Origin: Deltaproteobacteria bacterium
Lineage (GTDB): Bacteria; Myxococcota_A; UBA9160
DNA length: 13,770 bases
Assembly (NCBI GenBank): GCA_003520425.1
Contig: DOUU01000334.1
Location: forward strand, 11,332 to 25,101
Reading direction: 5' to 3'
The notes under the pieces are model-generated. The model worked only from the letters and a program-made list of their open reading frames with translations. It was not told the DNA's origin and did not search any database. Both the position numbers and the translations under genes were made by a program. This document shows, one piece after another, positions 1 through 6,747 of this stretch; the first letter of the stretch is position 1; each line of letters starts with the position of its first letter.

Positions 1-194
1 GAGCCGAGAAGCGTCGCCGTTACAATCCCGCCAATCTGCACGGCGGTGTAACCGAGGGCTGAGAGGTATGCAGGGAGCAGCACGCTCACGAGACCGTCGG
101 CAAACGCGCGCGTCGTTCGTGCCGCGATGAGGCAAGTCGCATCTGATGTTGCCGTCGAGGGCAGCAGAAATGCCGCGATGCGGTCAGTTCGCAT
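1..194 (-). CDS. MFS transporter, N-terminal part (runs off left edge)
   Basis: The minus strand has an ATG at 194 and stays open for 64 codons to the window edge, so only the N-terminus is seen. After a variable leader of about 20 residues it reads IAARTTRAFADGLVSVLLP and continues with AYLSALGYTAVQIGGIVTA. This is the usual first transmembrane helix and following loop of major facilitator superfamily transporters, in the subgroup with an ARxxRxFADG start. The protein would be an inner-membrane secondary transporter; its substrate cannot be read from this fragment. No strong Shine-Dalgarno is visible; a GAGCGCGAA stretch lies just upstream. An artefact is unlikely because the motif is so typical of the family. 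Confidence 0.72.
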   Translation of the reverse strand, partial: MRTDRIAAFLLPSTATSDATCLIAARTTRAFADGLVSVLLPAYLSALGYTAVQIGGIVTATLLG

Positions 195-278
195 GATTCG
201 CGCTCTAAGACAGCAGGTGACGGCCAGTGCGCGTTGAGGTTGACCCTACCGTAGCCCGGTGTCGGGAGGGCACCTTGC

Positions 279-590
279 TCACTTCTCTATGTAGCTTGCA
301 AGGCGCGTCGCCATACCCACCCGTTCTTTGACCTCGTAGCCCACCGCTCGAAAGAAGGCGATCACCCCAATATTGATCGATCTCACCTGCAAGTTCACCT
401 TGGGGCATCCAAGTTTCACCAGGCTGTCTTGTGCCACCCGCATCAGGCAGGTCGCCACCCCGCTCCGGCGCGACGACGGGGAGACGGCCAGGTGATGGGT
501 CCAACCCTGACTCCATCCAATCCTGCCATTGGCGTTTAACCCGTTGGCCTGGAACTCGAGGAAAATTCGAGGAAGGCTCCCTTGGCGGAG
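279..590 (-). pseudogene. GNAT-family acetyltransferase remnant, N-truncated and frameshifted
   Basis: The minus strand encodes the C-terminal two thirds of a GNAT N-acetyltransferase of the YpeA-like type. The fragments in order are IFLEFQANG, then TPMAGLDGVR in a second frame, then GWTHHLAVSPSSRRSGVATC back in the first frame. Next come LVKLGCPKVNLQVRS and IAFFRAVGYEVKERVGM, ending at a TGA at 281-279. The SSRRSGVA segment is the acetyl-CoA-binding R/QxxGxG/A-type loop. Aligned with intact relatives, one extra base sits in an AAA run and one base is missing from a GGG run, both between about 510 and 540. An in-frame TAG at 591-593 cuts off the N-terminal region, and the DapB-like gene ends only 80 bp upstream, leaving no room for it. 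The copy is therefore broken and probably non-functional. Confidence 0.7.
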
Positions 591-672
591 CTAAAGCCCT
601 TCGCCTTCGCCGCCCATCACGACTTCGCGAAGGAGCCGTAGCCGCAGGAGCCGGAAGGGCCGCCGAAGGTCT

Positions 673-1719
673 TCAGAGGCGGACGAGCCCTCGCGGCAGG
701 GGCAACGGAAGATCGGGGTAGCTCACGATCCCCGGCGGCGCGGCCACCACGCGCGGGATGGCGTTCACGGCAGGCATGGCCGTGATGATGTGGCCCAGCA
801 CCATGAAGTCCGCAAGCGACTTCGCCGCGAAGTCCGGCGGGGGAAGGAACTGCAGCGTCGACCGAACCGTCGGGAGTCCCTGCACCTCGATCACGTAGCC
901 GTCCTCGATCTTCCAGTCGGGCTCGAGGACCGGCGCCTTCTTCCAGCGCACGTTGAGCTCGACGATCGTGCGTCCGTCCACCCGGCCCTGCCAGCTGGCC
1001 GCGACGCCGGCCACGCACCCCGCCGCGATCCGCCACGAGCCGAGATCGAGATCCACCGTCGTCTTGGCGTGCTCCGCCTGGCAGATGACCTCGTCGAGTT
1101 CGACGCCGAGCGCGTCGGCCACCATCGCCACGGCCTCGCCGAACACCGCGGTGCCCTCGGCGGTCATCTTCTCAAGATCCGGATTGTCGATCGGGCAGCC
1201 GAACCCAGCGGGCCGCTCCGTGTCGGGCGAGTCGTAGAGAGCCGTGTGCGCCGCCTCGCTGATCGTGATCTTGTCGATGCGATTGCTGACGCCGGCGAGC
1301 ACAATGCCGAGTAGCTCGACCCACCCCGGGCTGATGCCTGTCCCGAAGAGCGAGGAGCCGCCACGCTCGCACGCCTCGACCAGTCGCTTGCGATCGGGCC
1401 CGAGCCGGCGGCCGTTGATGAACGCAGCGGTGGTGACGACGTCGACCCCGGCTCCGAGGATCCGCACGAGCTCGTCGATCGACGGCCACATGGGGTTGTA
1501 GACGACGCAGTCCGGGCCCAGCGCGAGCAGGGCGTCGACGTCGTCGGTGGCGGTCACGCCCAGCGGATCCAGTCCGCACAGCGCGCCGACGTCGCGTCCG
1601 ACCTTGTCGGGCGACCACGCGTAACAGCCCACCAGCTCGAGGCCGGGGTTCCTGGCGATCGCAGCCACCGACTGCTTGCCCACGTTCCCGGTGGTCCACT
1701 GCACGACTCGAAGCGTCAT
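673..1719 (-). CDS. DapB-like NAD(P)-dependent dehydrogenase (2,4-diaminopentanoate dehydrogenase-like fold)
   Basis: This 348-residue cytosolic protein belongs to the dihydrodipicolinate reductase-like family with a 2,4-diaminopentanoate dehydrogenase-type C-terminal domain. The N-terminal Rossmann nucleotide-binding motif is VVQWTTGNVGKQSV at residues 5-18. The GTGISPGW motif at 126-133 is characteristic of the group. The length is normal for the family. Members are NAD(P)H-dependent oxidoreductases, mostly of unknown substrate, common in actinobacteria and environmental proteobacteria, often near lipid, steroid or aromatic catabolism genes. The ATG at 1719 is preceded by AGGAG at the right distance, and this ribosome site overlaps the TAG stop of the upstream TetR gene, so the two are probably one transcript. 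The true DapB role in lysine synthesis is unlikely: DapB is about 250-270 residues and lacks this C-terminal domain. Confidence 0.85.
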   Translation of the reverse strand: MTLRVVQWTTGNVGKQSVAAIARNPGLELVGCYAWSPDKVGRDVGALCGLDPLGVTATDDVDALLALGPDCVVYNPMWPSIDELVRILGAGVDVVTTAAFINGRRLGPDRKRLVEACERGGSSLFGTGISPGWVELLGIVLAGVSNRIDKITISEAAHTALYDSPDTERPAGFGCPIDNPDLEKMTAEGTAVFGEAVAMVADALGVELDEVICQAEHAKTTVDLDLGSWRIAAGCVAGVAASWQGRVDGRTIVELNVRWKKAPVLEPDWKIEDGYVIEVQGLPTVRSTLQFLPPPDFAAKSLADFMVLGHIITAMPAVNAIPRVVAAPPGIVSYPDLPLPLPRGLVRL

Positions 1720-1728
1720 TCGGGACTC

Positions 1729-2323
1729 CTATTCCGATCGTCGCCAGCCGGGCGGGAGGAGTTTCCGCACCTGCTTCACGAGCTGCGAGCGCAGACTCTC
1801 GTTGTCGAGGTCGAGCGGATGGATGACTGCGCCTCCGATGGCTCCCGCGAGCGTCGCCGCCAGAACCCGGGCCCCCGGGTCGTGAGCGCCACCCATCAGC
1901 AGGCGGTTGACGCGCGCCATCACGTGCCGGAAAGGCTCGTGCTCCTCGAGGAAGCGCAGCATGACAGGGTCCTGCTGGAGGACGCTCATCATGCGGCGGC
2001 GCTCGACGGCGAAGTCGATCGTCTCCGATCAACACCTCGCGCGCTCGCGAGCGGGATCGCTCCGCTTCCGCGGCCACGGCCGCCCTCGAGGCGGCCGAGC
2101 ACGACCTGTCCGACGGCGAGGATGATGATCTCCTCTTTGGTGCTGTATTGGAGGTAGAGGGCCGCCTTCGTTACGCCGATCGCGTCCGCGATCATCTGCA
2201 GGGAAATCCTGCTGATGCCGCGCTCGGCGAATAGGAGGAGCGCGACCTCGATGATGCGGTCCTGGGCGGCCGTAAGTAGGCGGGGCGCAGGGAGCTGGTG
2301 GCCGGGGCGCTGGCGGCGCGCAT
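1729..2323 (-). pseudogene. TetR-family transcriptional regulator, frameshifted
   Basis: Three overlapping minus-strand frames together make one TetR protein of about 197 residues. The first frame carries the DNA-binding domain: LLTAAQDRIIEVALLLFAER, then ISRISLQMIADAIGVTKAA, then LYLQYSTKEEIIILAVGQV. The middle frame reads AAVAAEAERSRSRAREVLI. The last reads ETIDFAVERRRMMSVLQQDP and continues to the TAG at 1731-1729. The first shift lies at the CCC run 2083-2085, consistent with one extra base; the second lies near 2030. The ATG at 2323-2321 is also one base out of phase with the HTH frame, and no other start precedes the HTH. It sits 9 bp ahead of the DapB-like gene, which it would be expected to control. 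Either it is inactivated or the read contains indel errors. Confidence 0.75.
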
Positions 2324-3206
2324 CTTACGAGGCTAGCCGACCCGCTTGTGTCGTTCTACTCGATCGGCGAGCGCGATTCTACCGATTGCTAGGCGAGGTA
2401 CAGGCAGGCATGGACCAGAAGACGAGAACCTACGGCAATCTACTGGTGATGTTCCTCATCCAATTACACACGGCGTCGGTGGGCACGAGCCCGCGCAGCC
2501 GCGGGCGTACTCGTGCTCCTCGCGAATGCCCTGCCAGCATCACGGATGTCACCTGGTCGACCGAGCCCTCTCGTACCCTGACGCAGATGCCTTCCTGTGG
2601 ACCCCGTGGGAGTCGCTCCGCTACTACGCATTGATGCGACCTCGCGGGAAGCTCGGGCCCGCAGACGCGGTGGTAAGCGATCGCTTCCTCTGTGGGGTCC
2701 GCCTGGGCAGGCGTGCTCGTCCCTGGAGGAACTCAGGATCCCCGGCGCCGTTCACCGTGGGTGAACCATGAAGTACGCGACCTCCATCTCGCCGCTGCAC
2801 ACACACACGCACAGTGAGGGCGCCACCCACAAGCGTAGAGGGGCACCGTGGGAATCCCTGCTCGTGCGACTCCCGCGCGATTGGGGACAAACTGGGGACA
2901 AGCTTTGGAGAGGCCTGGATTCAAAAGGGATTTTACTCGGAGGCGCGGGTTTGATTCCCGGGCACCCACCGACTTTCACCGACAAATCTTTGAGCAAGAG
3001 ACCGATCGTCTTCGGGAGCATCCGGCTATCTCTACGCGTCAAGAACACGGCAGCTCCAGCCGATGAGCGCGCGAGTGGTCGCCTTCCACGGGCCACCCGG
3101 ACGCGTCCCTATTCGGGCCGTCCCGTCCTTCGGCGCAACCGAAGCGGAGAAGCCGTGTTGGTAAGCCGGGAGCCCGAACTCAACCCAGCTTCGAGGAGAT
3201 CGACCG
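2324..3206. other. Gene-poor interval, 883 bp
   Basis: No intact gene is supported here. Overlapping frames of 70-170 codons exist on both strands but lack family motifs and credible ribosome sites. A stretch at about 2560-2690 on the plus strand (containing DAFLWTPWESLRYYALMRP) looks somewhat protein-like and may be the ruin of a gene. A tRNA/tmRNA-like 3' end lies at 2939-2972, just after a GGGGACAAACTGGGGACAA direct-repeat motif at 2883-2901. Confidence 0.6.
2939..2972 (+). other. tRNA/tmRNA-like 3' end, possible att-site remnant
   Basis: The segment contains a T-arm-like CGGG TTTGATT CCCG (4-bp stem, 7-base loop) followed by GGCACCCACCGA, close to an acceptor 3' strand with ACC(C)A. The preceding ATTTTACTCGGAGGCG resembles the region before the T-arm of many tmRNA genes. 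No 5' half is present, and the outer T-stem pair is G-G, so this is not a functional RNA. Such isolated 3' ends are left when an element integrates into a tRNA or tmRNA gene. The match is imperfect and could be chance. Confidence 0.3.
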
Positions 3207-3803
3207 ATGTTCAAGACTCTGAGCAAGGCTTTTGTGATCGCTGTCACGACCGCTCTGGTCGGGGGCGTCGCGGGTAGTGCCAACGCTGAGACTCAATGGC
3301 AGAAGAACCATCCGCGCCGGGCGGAGGTAAACGCTCGCCTCAAGAACCAGAACAAGCGGATCAACCAGGGAGCGAAGGAAGGGGAGCTCAGCAAGGCGCA
3401 GGCGGCGAAGCTGCATCACGAGGACCACCAGATTCGTCAAGAAGAGCGTGATATGGCCAGCCAAAATGGCGGCCATATCACGAAGTCAGAACAGAAGGTC
3501 CTGAACCAACAGGAGAACGCTGTCAGCAAGCAGATCAATAAAGACGAGTCACAGTGGGCCAAGAACCATCCGCGGCGGGATCAGGTAAATGACCGACTTG
3601 AGAACCAGAACAAGCGCATCAACCAGGAAGTGAAGGAAGGTGATCTCACCCAGGGCCAGGCAGCGAAGCTGCATCACGAGGACAACCAGATTCTCCAGGA
3701 AGAGCGCGATATGGCGAGCCAGAACGGCGGTCACATCACGAAGCAGGAGCAGAACGTTCTGAACCAGCAGGAGAACGGGGTCAGCAAGCAGATTGGCCAA
3801 TAG
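3207..3803 (+). CDS. Secreted protein with two 86-residue tandem repeats
   Basis: This 198-residue protein opens with a Sec signal peptide: MFKTLSK, a hydrophobic core and a cleavage site near ANA|E at 27/28. The mature part is two copies of one unit, at about residues 28-113 and 114-198. Each has W(Q/A)KNHPRR, then NQNKRIN, then QAAKLHHED, RDMASQNGGHITK and VLNQQEN (W31 and W117 are 86 apart). The unit is rich in Q, N, K, E and H, has no cysteine, and is predicted to be largely helical. Similar small periplasmic or secreted proteins occur in many proteobacteria without known function, usually with fewer copies. GAGGAG at 3193-3198 sits 8 bases before the ATG and supports this start. A strong hairpin follows the stop, so the gene appears to be a single-gene transcript. 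The pattern of paired His and acidic residues could suggest metal or polymer binding, but this is a guess. Confidence 0.88.
   Translation: MFKTLSKAFVIAVTTALVGGVAGSANAETQWQKNHPRRAEVNARLKNQNKRINQGAKEGELSKAQAAKLHHEDHQIRQEERDMASQNGGHITKSEQKVLNQQENAVSKQINKDESQWAKNHPRRDQVNDRLENQNKRINQEVKEGDLTQGQAAKLHHEDNQILQEERDMASQNGGHITKQEQNVLNQQENGVSKQIGQ
3297..3800 (+). repeat. In-frame tandem duplication, 258-bp period
   Basis: The two repeat units of the secreted protein are also a direct DNA repeat with a 258-bp period: the unit beginning TGGCAGAAGAACCATCCGCG at 3297 recurs as TGGGCCAAGAACCATCCGCG at 3555. The copies differ by scattered, mostly third-position and conservative changes, so the duplication is not very recent and both copies have been held as coding sequence. 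Confidence 0.85.
3447..3482 (+). repeat. Perfect long hairpin inside repeat unit 1
   Basis: CGTGATATGGCC (3447-3458) pairs without mismatch with GGCCATATCACG (3471-3482). Inside it, GCCA (3460-3463) pairs with TGGC (3467-3470) around an AAA loop, leaving one bulged A at 3459: a 16-bp stem. It lies over codons for RDMASQNGGHITK. The matching place in repeat unit 2 (about 3705-3740) keeps the protein sequence but not the pairing. Confidence 0.7.
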
Positions 3804-3831
3804 TAGATCAGGGTCGAATCACCCCGCTGGC

Positions 3832-3860
3832 CAGGAGGGTGCGCTCCGAGCACCCTCCTG
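3832..3860 (+). terminator. Hairpin terminator after the repeat protein
   Basis: CAGGAGGGTGC (3832-3842) pairs perfectly with GCACCCTCCTG (3850-3860) around a 7-base loop, starting 28 bp after the stop codon. A short TTT follows. The 11-bp GC-rich stem and its position suggest a rho-independent terminator, although the T tract is weak. Confidence 0.72.
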
Positions 3861-4098
3861 TTTGGCTGGCTGAATCGCAACCCGTTAAGCCCGCAGATCA
3901 AATGGGGTCGTACAAGCTCCCAGAGTGGCTCTGTCACGCGATGTCGTGAGAGAAAGTCACGTGGAGCAGCCGGTTGAGGCAGATAGGGCGTCACGGGGTG
4001 TCTTCAGAGACGATCCCGCGCTCCCCGGACGGCAGGTCAACGCTCGCCTGTGTCAAACGAGAATTTGCACCGGCCGGGAACACGCGCCGGCGCAAACG

Positions 4099-4143
4099 TG
4101 GCGCCCCGGGCAGGACTCGAACCTGCGGCCCGTCGCTTAGAAG
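4099..4143 (-). other. 3' half of tRNA-Arg(UCU), likely att-site remnant
   Basis: Read on the minus strand, this is a canonical tRNA from the anticodon loop to the 3' end: loop CTTCTAA with anticodon TCT (4141-4139), stem GCGAC, variable loop GGGCC and T-arm GCAGG TTCGAGT CCTGC. The acceptor strand CCGGGGC, discriminator G and encoded CCA follow. Upstream of the loop, tRNA identity stops abruptly: GGAGC replaces the expected GCGAC on the plus strand, and no D-arm or 5' acceptor (expected GCCCCGG) exists. A break at the anticodon loop is what tyrosine-recombinase integration leaves as attL or attR. It cannot make a working tRNA. Confidence 0.72.
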
Positions 4144-4362
4144 GGAGCGGAATGACGAGCAATAACGGGGGGTTCTAGCTCGTTCGCCCGTTCCCACGGG
4201 TCCTCCCTTAAGCCACGCAATGTGCAAGATGGCTGGCGTTCGCCCCCTTTTCGTGAGTTCTCGGCCCCTGTGAACCAAGCCGGATCAGCCGCATCCCACG
4301 CTTGCAATGCTCCGAGATCCCGTAATGATGATTGTGCCGGCGGAGCTATCTTGGCCATGAGC

Positions 4363-4396
4363 GACCTGACCCATCGTGCGCGGCGTTGGTCAGGTC
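4363..4396 (+). promoter_or_regulatory. 9-bp inverted repeat before the CNNM/CorC-like gene
   Basis: GACCTGACC (4363-4371) and GGTCAGGTC (4388-4396) are perfect inverted copies separated by 16 bases, ending 34 bp before the start codon at 4431. They could be an operator or a leader hairpin. No matching protein or promoter element is recognised, so the role is open. Confidence 0.35.
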
Positions 4397-4430
4397 TAGG
4401 TCGCGTAAATCGAGTCCCGAGACTGGTGAA

Positions 4431-5708
4431 ATGGTTATTTTTGAAGGCATCCTGGTCCTCCTGCTGCTCATACTTAACGGATTTCTTGCGATGTCCGAGA
4501 TGGCCATCGTGTCTTCGCGCCGAAGTCGGCTCGAACAATTGGCTACCGACGGTCGTCCCAATGCGCGAATTGCATTGGCTCTTGCCGAGGACCCGAGCCG
4601 CTTTCTCGCGGCAGTACAGATTGGCATGACGTTGATCGGCATTCTTGCTGGCGCGTTGAGCGGCGCAACCATAGCGGACCGACTCAGGGCGTGGTTCGAG
4701 CTGTACCCCGTGATTGCTCCATACGGCAAGCCCGTGGCGATCGGCATCGTCGTCCTGGCCGTTACCTATCTTTCACTCATCATTGGCGAACTCGTACCGA
4801 AGCAGATCGCACTTAAGGAGCCGGAGATCATTGCGCTTCGTATCGCCACCCCCTTGGCATTTCTTGCCAGGTTGGCAGCGCCCATCGGATCGGTGCTCGA
4901 TCGCTCTACAAAGTTCATTCTTCGGTTCATGGGGTTGCGACCTGGATTCGAGCGACGGGTGACAGACGAGGACATCCAGAGCTTAATCCGCCAAGCGGAA
5001 AAGTCGGGTGTATTACACAAAGTGGAGCGAGAGATGGTCGAGGGAGTACTGGATCTGGAGAAGCGAGCGGTGCGAACGATCATGAAGCCGCGACCCGATA
5101 TCGCATGGATCGATCTCGATGAACCGAAGGATCTGACGGTGAGGAAGATCCGTGAATGCCCATATGCTCAACTCCTCGCGAGCCGCGGCTCGATCGACGA
5201 GTTGGTCGGGGTGGTTCGCAAGCAGGACTTGTTGGAACAGTTTATCGCCGGGGTTCCGCTGGATCTGGTAAGGTTGCTAAAACCTCCCCTTGTCGTCCCC
5301 GAGGGAGCATCGATCCTAAGAGCCATCGATCTCTTCAAAAGGACCCCCGTCAATACCGCGGTGATCGTCGATGAATATGGCACCATCCAGGGGCTTGTGA
5401 CGCGCACGGATTTGCTGGAAGCGGTGGCAGGGGATCTCCCCGAGATCGATGTCGAACCTGAGCCGAAGGTAACCCGCCAGAAAGATGGATCGCTTCTGAT
5501 CGATGCCGCGATCTCCATGTCCGACATCGCGGGACTTGACGCCTTTCGCGCGCCTCCCGGAGATTTCGTGACGCTCGCCGGCTTCATGCTTGCCCAGCTG
5601 GGGCATGTACCCAAGACCGGCGATGAGTTCGTTTGGGATGGCTGGCGCTTTCAGGTCCTGAGGATGGAGGGCAGACGGATCGATAAAGCGCTGGTGCGGC
5701 CCGCGTAA
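4431..5708 (+). CDS. CNNM/CorC-family (TlyC-like, DUF21-CBS-CorC) membrane protein
   Basis: This 425-residue protein has the full three-part layout of the 'hemolysin family' UPF0053. A DUF21 transmembrane domain covers residues 1 to about 190, with hydrophobic helices near 3-25, 62-80 and 100-120 and the motif IIGELVPKQIALKEPE at 117-132. Two CBS modules span about 215-335, including VDEYGTIQGLVTRTDLLEAV at 313-332. A CorC/HlyC C-terminal domain spans about 345-425. Relatives are inner-membrane proteins linked to Mg2+ or Co2+ export and resistance; the hemolysin name is historical. The ATG at 4431 begins at the first membrane helix and matches family length; the frame is open 33 codons further upstream to 4332, but that extension is unlike the family. 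The ribosome site before 4431 is weak (GGTGA). The gene stands alone. Confidence 0.9.
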   Translation: MVIFEGILVLLLLILNGFLAMSEMAIVSSRRSRLEQLATDGRPNARIALALAEDPSRFLAAVQIGMTLIGILAGALSGATIADRLRAWFELYPVIAPYGKPVAIGIVVLAVTYLSLIIGELVPKQIALKEPEIIALRIATPLAFLARLAAPIGSVLDRSTKFILRFMGLRPGFERRVTDEDIQSLIRQAEKSGVLHKVEREMVEGVLDLEKRAVRTIMKPRPDIAWIDLDEPKDLTVRKIRECPYAQLLASRGSIDELVGVVRKQDLLEQFIAGVPLDLVRLLKPPLVVPEGASILRAIDLFKRTPVNTAVIVDEYGTIQGLVTRTDLLEAVAGDLPEIDVEPEPKVTRQKDGSLLIDAAISMSDIAGLDAFRAPPGDFVTLAGFMLAQLGHVPKTGDEFVWDGWRFQVLRMEGRRIDKALVRPA

Positions 5709-6206
5709 CCCTACGCATGCCTCCCCTTTACCGAGTCCCCCTCAGGAGCCCTCCACCTTTTCCTGTGCTATTCGGCTCGAAAATCCGCGCGAGACGTGAA
5801 CGATGCCCTGTTCGATCTGCATGATCCTCGCACTCGGGCAACGTACGAACACTACTTTGAGCTCGTCGATCCCGGACCCGATCGAGAGCGACTTGGCAAC
5901 TTTGATTCGGGAGAAGCTTTCTTACGCGCCGCCAGCGGCAATGCCGCACTAGACCTCGCGGTGTGATGGCATTGGAGTAGACCGCATTTCCCTTTCGTCT
6001 TCGCGCCAAGGTGGTTCGGCCACCCAGGGCCCGTCCTTACACACTGGGCACATCGCGGGCATGGGATCCGTGCGCTTGTAGGTGGGCCTTGCGCTTTGAT
6101 ATGGCACGCCTCCTTCGTGTATTCACCCTTACCTGCGCCTCGCGCTCAAGGGCCGGCCGAGGATTGCCGAGGAATCGGGCGGAGATCCGTGCGGCCAGGG
6201 AAGCCC
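5709..6206. other. Interval with only a doubtful small frame
   Basis: About 500 bp separate the CNNM/CorC-like gene from the PilZ gene. A possible 56-codon frame at 5796-5966 is listed separately. No clear promoter, RNA gene or repeat was recognised in the remainder. Confidence 0.5.
5796..5966 (+). CDS. Possible small protein or gene remnant, 56 aa
   Basis: From the stop of the CNNM/CorC-like gene the same frame stays open for 86 codons to a TGA at 5964-5966. The only plausible start is GTG at 5796. The translation reads VNDALFDLHDPRTRATYEH, then YFELVDPGPDRERLGNFDSG, then EAFLRAASGNAALDLAV. It is acidic, with a composition more protein-like than the surrounding frames. No ribosome site precedes the GTG and no family is recognised. 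It may be the tail of a lost gene or chance. Confidence 0.25.
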   Translation: MNDALFDLHDPRTRATYEHYFELVDPGPDRERLGNFDSGEAFLRAASGNAALDLAV

Positions 6207-6563
6207 ATGAAACGGTGGTTGTTAGACAGGCGGTGGGACTCCCGCATCCGGACTCACTTCGAGATTCTCTACTCGTCTGGGCGCGAGGACGGGTCCGGAA
6301 TTCTCGCCAATATCTCGTACAACGGCGCATTGCTGAAACAAACCTCAGTCCAGCCCCGCCTTGGGTCCCAAGTCCGTGTCTTTGTCCTCTTGAGAGAGGA
6401 CTCTCCCTGTGAGGTCGTGGGTAAAGTCGTTCGGCACGTGGAAGACGGCTTCGCGATTGAGTATGCCGCCTTGGATCCCGAGCTACGGCGCCTCGTGGAG
6501 GATGCGGCGGCAGTGGTCGCAAACCCTCTGCATGTCCCGCCACGCAGAGAGTCGCAGTCCTAG
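6207..6563 (+). CDS. Single-domain PilZ protein (c-di-GMP receptor)
   Basis: The 118-residue protein is essentially one PilZ domain. Both ligand motifs are present: RxxxR as R9-WDS-R13, and the [D/N]xSxxG motif as NISYNG at residues 35-40. A beta-rich core follows (VRVFVLLRED, VVGKVVRHVEDGFAIEY) and an acidic helix near 91-104. PilZ domains bind cyclic di-GMP and alter motility, polysaccharide export or adhesion through partner proteins. As a stand-alone adaptor its partner is unknown and no neighbour points to one. The ATG at 6207 is chosen over the longer frame from 6096 because AGGGA at 6196-6200 precedes it and the domain begins immediately; the upstream extension is unrelated low-complexity sequence. 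Confidence 0.82.
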   Translation: MKRWLLDRRWDSRIRTHFEILYSSGREDGSGILANISYNGALLKQTSVQPRLGSQVRVFVLLREDSPCEVVGKVVRHVEDGFAIEYAALDPELRRLVEDAAAVVANPLHVPPRRESQS

Positions 6564-6615
6564 GGGCGACTCGACCGACCGGAAGCGGGACCGGGTTCCC
6601 AAGCGACGACAGCAC

Positions 6616-6631
6616 GCGGGCCCCCGCCCGC
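6616..6631 (+). terminator. Short GC hairpin after the PilZ gene (weak)
   Basis: GCGGGC (6616-6621) and GCCCGC (6626-6631) pair around a CCCC loop 53 bp after the PilZ stop. There is no T tract, so a terminator role is only possible. Confidence 0.25.
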
Positions 6632-6747
6632 ACTCCTCGCATTTCGTGCCCGCTCTCTCTCGCCGCGTCGAATTCCCGGCCCTCGCGCATTTTGGGGGCG
6701 AGTAGAGCGACATCAGGGTGGTCCAAGTGCGCTAGGCTGGCGCGTCG

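Larger units (their letters stand above)
3861..4430. other. Gene-free interval with tRNA fragment and inverted repeat
   Basis: No coding gene is supported in these 570 bp. Open frames on both strands lack motifs and overlap the tRNA fragment. The interval holds the 3' half of a tRNA-Arg gene (4099-4143, minus strand) and a 9-bp inverted repeat (4363-4396) shortly before the next gene. Confidence 0.6.

Noticed and set aside
1172..2077. 301-codon minus-strand open frame overlapping the DapB-like and TetR genes
   Set aside because: Only its first 20 or so residues belong to the frameshifted TetR protein; the rest is an out-of-frame reading of the DapB-like gene.
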